Source of the DNA: Pammene aurita
Lineage: Eukaryota > Arthropoda > Insecta > Lepidoptera > Tortricidae
Assembly: GCA_947086415.1 (NCBI GenBank)
Contig: OX352300.1
Location: 25,140,602 to 25,204,601, forward strand
DNA length: 64,000 nucleotides
Direction: 5' to 3'
The translations under genes and the position numbers were made by a program. Of this stretch, positions 58,116 to 64,000 are shown in pieces. The notes under the pieces were generated by a model that saw only the letters and a list, made by a program, of their open reading frames with translations, was not told the origin of the DNA and made no database searches. Positions within the stretch are counted from its first letter, which is position 1. Every line of letters starts with the position of its first letter.

Positions 58116-58574
58116 TGCAATTAGTTATCTTTATGGGACTCGGTAAATAGGGCACATTTCAAGATGTTATGAACGATTTTGTAGCCAAAAAAATCGGCTA
58201 AGAGCATAAGGCCCTGCTCAATACATGAATACACACACCTAAAAGTACTTTAACTAATGTTGCGATTACAATTGCGCACGAGTGACGAGCCGAATAACGA
58301 GGCGAATAGCGTGCGGACTGATTACATATTATGCGTCTCAGTTTTGCGCGTATATTCGCAAGCGTTTCAAATCGGGGGGTTGTACGGGGAGACGAATGTA
58401 TGAATGGAGATTCGTGTTAGCACTCGTACGCGAATGATTCGACAGCTAACGGACAGCTGGACAAGGACATGAAGAAACAAAAAGCACTACGTTGAGTACT
58501 ATACCCTAAAAAGTTTGAAAAGTTAATATAAGAGGAAAATCAAAGAAAAGAAAGAGAAAATTGATAAGGAGAGT

Positions 58575-58672
58575 TAATATAAAAGTTTGTTTTAGGGTAG
58601 GCAACGCGCATGTGAATCCTCTAGAGTTACAGGCGTGAAAAGGCTACGGTAGCTGCTTACCATCAATCTAGT
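58575..58672 (-). mobile_element. Fragment of 'ACCACGACGG' repeat
   Basis: GTTACAGGCGTGAAAAGGCT and ACGGTAGCTGCTTACCATCA are the reverse complement of the repeat's middle portion. Confidence 0.6.
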
Positions 58673-58874
58673 AGAATAATTTGGCAACTTTAATGTGTCA
58701 TTTGCACTTTGCACCAATAAACAGAGGCTTACTGCGCTGCCCTCTATAGTTTACGCACGTTCCCTATAAAGAAACAAGTAATCCAACATTGTAAGTTTAA
58801 CAGAAGTTTATAAAATTAAAAACCTTTTTACTGAAGTAAAAGTTGGATGAAATTCAAAAACCTTGGCATCCGCT

Positions 58875-60110
58875 AAAAGCTTTAAAAAGTACGTTACGGT
58901 GAGTGAGCATGAATCGAAGCAAAAGACCCACTCGGAGCATAATGACAAGTGTGCTCGAGCTCATGCTCCGTAACGATGTAAAAACTATGGAAGTAGATGT
59001 GACGAGTTTTGATAACGTGAAATGAATGTAAAGTTGTTTGTTTTACAATTTGATTTGTAAATGAGCGGTGGTTTATATTCACTTTCAATACAAGCATAAA
59101 GTTATTGTTAAATATACTGTTTATGTAGTTATCGAAACGAATCTAACGAGACCGAATGATAAGCTGTTAGATTTGATCGAAAGTTTGAAACCAACAGGAA
59201 ATCAAATATTGTGACTTCAAAAAAGTCTACAAAAGTCTCTTCATCAGCTGAAAGCTTTAAAAGGTACCTTGAGCTGAATGAGCATGAGTTATAGAAGTAG
59301 ATATTACGAAAGTTGTTGGTTTTACAATTATTATACAAGCATAAACTTACGAGACCAAATGATAAGCTTGCGCTGTTAGATTTGATCGAAAGTTCGAAAC
59401 CAACAGGAAAACAAATATTGTGACTTTAAAAAGTCCATAAAAGCCTCTCCATCAGCTGAAAGCTTTGAAAAGCTTTAAAAAGAACCTTGAGCTGAGTGAG
59501 CATGAGTGAACCAAAGCAAAAGACCCACTTGCAGCATAATGACAAGTCTACTCGAGCTCACGCGACGTAACGATGTAACGACTATGGATGTAGATGTTAC
59601 GAAAGCTGTTGGTTTTACAATTTGTAACTGAGCCGTGTTTAGGGCACTATGTTCATTTTCAATACGGCCTCCTAGCCTAGTCGGTAGTGACTCTGCCTAT
59701 GAAGCAGGAGGTCCCGGGTTCGAATCCTGGTCAGGGCATTTATTTGTGTGTTTATCACGGATATTTGTTCCTGAGTTATGGATGTTTTCTATGTATTTAA
59801 GTATTTATCTATATCTATCTATTATATATATCGTCGCTTAGTACCCTCAACTTATTGAGCTTACTGTGGGACTAGGTTGATTTGTGTAAGATTGTCCCAT
59901 AATATTTATTTATTTATTTAAAAAAATACAAGCATAAAGTAATTGTTAAATATTCTTTTAACATAGTTATTAAAATGATTGCCAAAAGCCCAAACGAGAC
60001 GAGAGCAAAATACCCAATTGTAGCATAATGACTGACAAGTGTGCTCGAGCTCCTGCCGTAACGATGTAACGACTATGGAAGTAGATGTGACGAGCTCTTG
60101 CAATTAATGT
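58875..60110. repeat. Degenerate tandem repeat split by a SINE
   Basis: Three diverged units share AGCTTTAAAAAG, GAGTGAGCATGA, CCCACT.G.AGCATAATGACA and GTAACGATGTAA. They begin near 58875, 59250 and 59458. The third is interrupted by the SINE at 59666-59924 and resumes AAGCATAAAGTAATTGTTAA. Confidence 0.7.
59666..59924 (+). mobile_element. tRNA-derived SINE with target duplication
   Basis: The head GGCCTCCTAGCCTAGTCGG, the B box GGGTTCGAATCC and the body GTGTAAGATTGTCCC are followed by a (TTTA)n and A-rich tail. AATAC flanks it at 59661-59665 and 59925-59929. The neighbouring repeat unit shows the empty site (TTTCAATACAAGCATAAAG), so the insertion point is exact. Confidence 0.92.
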
Positions 60111-60411
60111 TAAATAACATGTTGCACATCAATTAAGCTTTTTATTCAAAATGAACATATGTGAAATCTTTAAATAATAAACGCATTGAGCAATTTATAA
60201 ATATCCGCAACATAGACATAGGCATGTTAAATTGTTGGTTTGCAAATTTTTATGTGACCCGTCTCTAGGGTTTCGTAAATATGTTTAACTAGCTTTTGCT
60301 CGAGACTTCGTCAGTGTGAGATTAAAATTCGCCATAAGGAATAAATAAAACGCCTTAGATACTAAAATCTAATCTATACATATAATAAAGCTGAAGAGGG
60401 TCGAAAGTCTG

Positions 60412-60705
60412 TACAGTCACCAGCATAAATATATGACTATGGGCAGCCCTGCAAAAATATCTGATTCTCCATTGAGGGCAAAAGTATATGACGACACTTC
60501 CATGGTAAAAATATGTGATGCTTTGTGGCCGGCATAAACATCGTTTTGCATCGATCAGCATAAATATCGGATCCGGCCGCTTAAAAATATCTGATTACCC
60601 ATCTAAATCAGAATTATGTGACTACTGCCCCCGGCATAAATATCTAACCACTGTGAAAGCTTTAACATCGGATGACAGGTCGACCGCATAAATATCTGAC
60701 ATAAT
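60412..60705 (+). repeat. Degenerate array of 'GCATAAATATCTGA' motifs
   Basis: About ten variants of the motif, spaced roughly 22-55 bp, starting after TACAGTCACC: clear ones at about 60423, 60453, 60557, 60632 and 60687. The linkers are GC-richer (CCGGC, GGCCGC). No inverted partner of the CAGTCACC start was found. Function unknown. Confidence 0.65.
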
Positions 60706-63096
60706 AACAAAATCAAAATTATGTCATCAATATACAAAACCAAACCCTATTTGGCTGGCATAGAGGTCTTAATTATAAAAAGCTATTTGACAATTCACGA
60801 AAAGAGTGCAGACTTGTCATTGAACTGTCATTGCATATGTCTATCTCACATTTTCTATCACGAATTTGACACGTTCAAATTCATATGTTTCATTGCATTG
60901 GCTTCATTACAATATTTACGATTTATTCATACAGTTAGGACTCGGTGCGACTGCCGTCAATCTGCGAGAAGCGATATTTTATTTTATTAAATTAAAGAAA
61001 AAAATCGCGCCAACATTGTTAACGGTTGATTTACGTATATAGGGTAAATAAATTGTTAATTTAAAGAAGCAGTACTGTTTATTTAATACATTACTTTGAA
61101 CATTGACGGGTAGTATTTTTATAATTTAACTTCCCGGCGACACATTTTGGTTTTGTTCACGGTCCTTGTTACTCAAGTTTGCTATATTCTTACGAATTAT
61201 TCATCACTCTTGTGAAAAAAAATCTAAATAAATTAATATAAAGTCCTTAACTCCCTAGGGAACACTCACCGCCAGGAGGTAAGTGAAATATTGCATAGTG
61301 AAATTGTATAGTGAAATAAACGAGAGTATAATAGATTTCTAATCTAAAAAGCACGAATGTCATAAAATATTCACAGTTTCTCACATCCATTCGTAAATGT
61401 AGTTCTACACCGGCAGAGGCAGATTCGCCCATTTGAAATCCGGCGAGTGACTGAGGTAAAAGGGGTCTATACTCACCGCGTAATGACACCAACTTGACGT
61501 CTGGATCGCCGTTAACCGTATTCGGCACTCCACACAGTTGATCTGAATTCAGTTCTGAATATATCAATTCGTAGACAAAATCAGAGGTAAATGCTTAAAT
61601 TTGTCTATGGTAGCTAAAAATGGTTTATTTCTACGATTCGTGTGTGATGCCAAGGTTCATTGGCTCCAGAGTTGGAGCCTCATAAATGAGAGAGGACTCA
61701 TAATTGAAGTCGGTGATTTGATTAAAAATTATCATTATTAAATCATCGCTGATTAAATCATAACACAAAACAATCAAGTAATTTCGCCAAGAATATATCA
61801 TTAACGACGGGTGCTGATTTAAACTAAAGTAATGCTAATCTACTAAAGTCAATCATGATTCGTTTAATATGATTGGAATATTTTTAAGTTGATTTATATT
61901 ATTACAAAGATATAAGGCCTTTATTCTGAATTGTAGAAATTTTCGTTATTATACATTTTGCATAATTTAATTTAAAAAAGTGGTTTGTAAAAATCCTGTC
62001 AAGCTAAAAAGGTTTCTGCAAAATACACCTATCTGATAGCAACTAAATTCTAATATAGGTAACGAAAAGTGTGGGAAGATTTTGTTAGTCTTATCTCACT
62101 GCTTCTTTTTTTATTTTTATTTACCTACTTCTTTCAAATTGAAATCAATGAACAGTTAATAGTGAATGCTCTATTGTGGACTACATATATATGAGGTTGA
62201 AAATGGCTTCGTCGTGTTTTTTTGTAAATAAATAATTTTAGGCAACTACTCTACGATATAGATGTGATCAGATATTGAGGTAAACATCAGTATTCTCGAT
62301 AAATTCTAGTTTTTATTGCAGTTACTAAAACGACCGCTCAAACTGCCCTAATCTGACTTTATCATTTACATTATCATCAATTTTGATTTAATTTTAATAC
62401 AAATTTTGATAGATTGAGAATTTACCACATAATCTACCAAATTAAATTATTATTTTCGTCCAAAACCAAATAGAATGGGTAGATATTGTAGAACCAAACT
62501 CCTTTTTTTATATCGGGAATAAAAATAGAATTAAAATTAGCCTAAGCATATTAAGGTAACCCTCGGAATCAGAGATACTATGCTGGAAACTCTTATATAC
62601 TTTCATTATGATGTTTTTAACGTTATCTCTAAAATCTCAGAAAATTTCGTGTCTGGGCCTGAAGTTATGCAAGGTCAAACTCCAAAAAATGGGGTGTTCG
62701 GGATTATATTGGTTTTTATAACTCCATTTAAGTTGACATCTATTAGTACATTGTATAGCATAAAATTTGCAACAAGTTTTACTCTAAAGAATTTTTTATG
62801 CGTTCAACTGTTTACAAGAACAAACGGTTACAACACTGACACGTTTAAAGATTCTCAGAGCGATTATTTTTGAAACTATGTATAAGCTAAAAATTGTTTT
62901 CAAAACTTCTTCTTCTTCTTATTTTATAAGACCTATCTAATGATTTGGCACACGTTGATAGTTACTAAAAATAATTTTATTAACATTTAGTTGCATTATG
63001 CAGTGCCCCCCTTAAACATATTTTTACTACAAAACTAAGTAGCGGCACATATATTAGACCTTTGATTGAGATTTCTTGAATATACGTCGTATGCGA

Positions 63097-63117
63097 CCCC
63101 CCCCCCCCCCCCCCCCC
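63097..63117 (+). repeat. C21 homopolymer
   Basis: 21 consecutive C residues. Overlapping open frames encode only proline runs and are not genes. Confidence 0.95.
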
Positions 63118-63960
63118 ATCTGTCCGTTAATCTGCATATCACAGCCATATTACTCGGTATTAGCTTTCAAACTAAACGTTTTGACACATATATCAGCCAC
63201 CCGTCAAGGAAACAGCACTATACATATGCAAAGCGCTATCTCACTCGAACGTCGTCGCCGCATGCGGAAACCGCAGCAGTGTGATAGTTACCTTAACCGT
63301 AACCGAAAACTGCAATGAAATCGAACAGGCCGTTTCAAAGTTTAATGGGAGCATTAATTTGTACACATACCAAAAAATTAAAAAAGAAATATGTCGGTAT
63401 TTTGGTAAAGGTAACATTTGGCAGCTGGCACATACGTTTTCTCATACAATATTGAATCTGTATAATACATTTTATGACGTAAGCGCCAACCACCAAGTGA
63501 TACATTTACCAAAATATTGCAAATAGCCATTTATCCTAAATGTATATAAGGTCGGTATTAATAGAAAAGTAAAATAATGTAACCAAACACATTTACCTTC
63601 ATTGCTTCACAATTACACTTTTTTAAAGAACAATTATGGTTTTTCTTGTCAATTCATACACAAACTTATTATTTACATATTTAAGTGAAAACAGATTTCT
63701 CTAATATTATTTTGTCATGTTTCAAATGCCTTTCATGCATACAAATTCAGACATATTTGTTTACCTTATTTTACTTTTCTATTGACACTGACCTTGGTCG
63801 TACCGCCTCTGTTCCGTCAGGGAAAAAATAATGGAGCTAGTAGCTATGCAAAATCTAATCCTATTTAAAACATCATTAAAACAACTAAATCGTTAGTTTA
63901 ACTAAGCATCTGTCTTACTAATGTTATCACTTCAGCTAAGTAATCACGATAGAAACTAAA

Positions 63961-64000
63961 AAGCGGCCAAGTGCGAGTCGGACTCGCCCATGAAGGGTTC
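63961..64000 (-). mobile_element. Start of a GGCCAAG-family repeat, cut by window edge
   Basis: AAGCGGCCAAGTGCGAGTCG and GACTCGCCCATGAAGGGTTC match the left end of the family at 10599 and 57675. Confidence 0.75.

Larger units (their letters stand above)
49618..64000 (+). other. Presumed next receptor intron (at least 14.4 kb)
   Basis: No further receptor exon or other host gene is visible after the GTGAGA donor. Long parts without named elements (49815-51370, 52600-54040, 58120-58570, 60720-63090, 63120-63960) are AT-rich with only short, domain-free open frames. Confidence 0.6.

Noticed and set aside
61247..61567. 106-codon minus-strand frame with a plausible-looking N-terminal half
   Set aside because: The first 60 or so residues have protein-like composition, so it could be an exon or a transposon remnant. 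I find no recognisable family and the end runs into AT-rich sequence.
62580..62873. 97-codon plus-strand frame
   Set aside because: AT-driven composition, no domain, no conserved motif.

Overview
The window is repeat-rich, intron-dominated DNA from an insect, most likely a moth or butterfly. Two things support this. Four exons match the glutamate-binding domain of an insect metabotropic glutamate receptor (mGluRA type). Most of the rest consists of repeat families I recognise as typical of Lepidoptera: tRNA-derived SINEs, ends of LINE-type elements, and many inverted-repeat (MITE-like) DNA elements. No bacterial-type features are present.

Layout. Positions 1-9806 are a highly homogeneous satellite with a period of exactly 353 bp. 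Each of 27 forward units carries a 78-nt tRNA-like module with A-box and B-box matches and a T6 run just after it. The first 216 bp is the same satellite in inverted orientation, so the window opens at a head-to-head switch of the array. Positions 9807-19757 hold no recognised host exon. They contain a retroelement-like repeat, several small inverted-repeat elements, and a complete Tc1/mariner-superfamily transposon (13952-16286) with TIRs of about 390 bp, a TA duplication and an intact transposase.

From 19758 to 49617 the plus strand carries four consecutive coding exons of the receptor (19758-19928, 37667-37811, 47346-47597, 49443-49617). All splice sites are GT-AG and the reading frame is continuous across junctions of phase 0, 1 and 1, with a phase 2 donor at the end. 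Exons before and after these are outside the window or not recognisable. The introns (17.7, 9.5 and 1.8 kb) are packed with transposons. These include an IS5/Harbinger-like element with an intact 661-residue transposase that has a C-terminal SWIM-type zinc motif (23889-27253, itself hit by a MITE), a 124-bp-arm hairpin (40138-40422) and a TTAA-flanked 516-bp element (41091-41606).

From 49618 to 64000 the sequence is most likely the next intron. It contains SINE copies, a duplicated three-unit repeat block (54103-56112), an AT-rich degenerate motif array (60412-60705), a C21 homopolymer (63097-63117) and the start of another dispersed repeat at the right edge.

The only coding capacity I can support is the receptor fragment, two transposases and two LINE C-terminal remnants. 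The most unusual object is the tandem array of Pol III-like tRNA-like cassettes.
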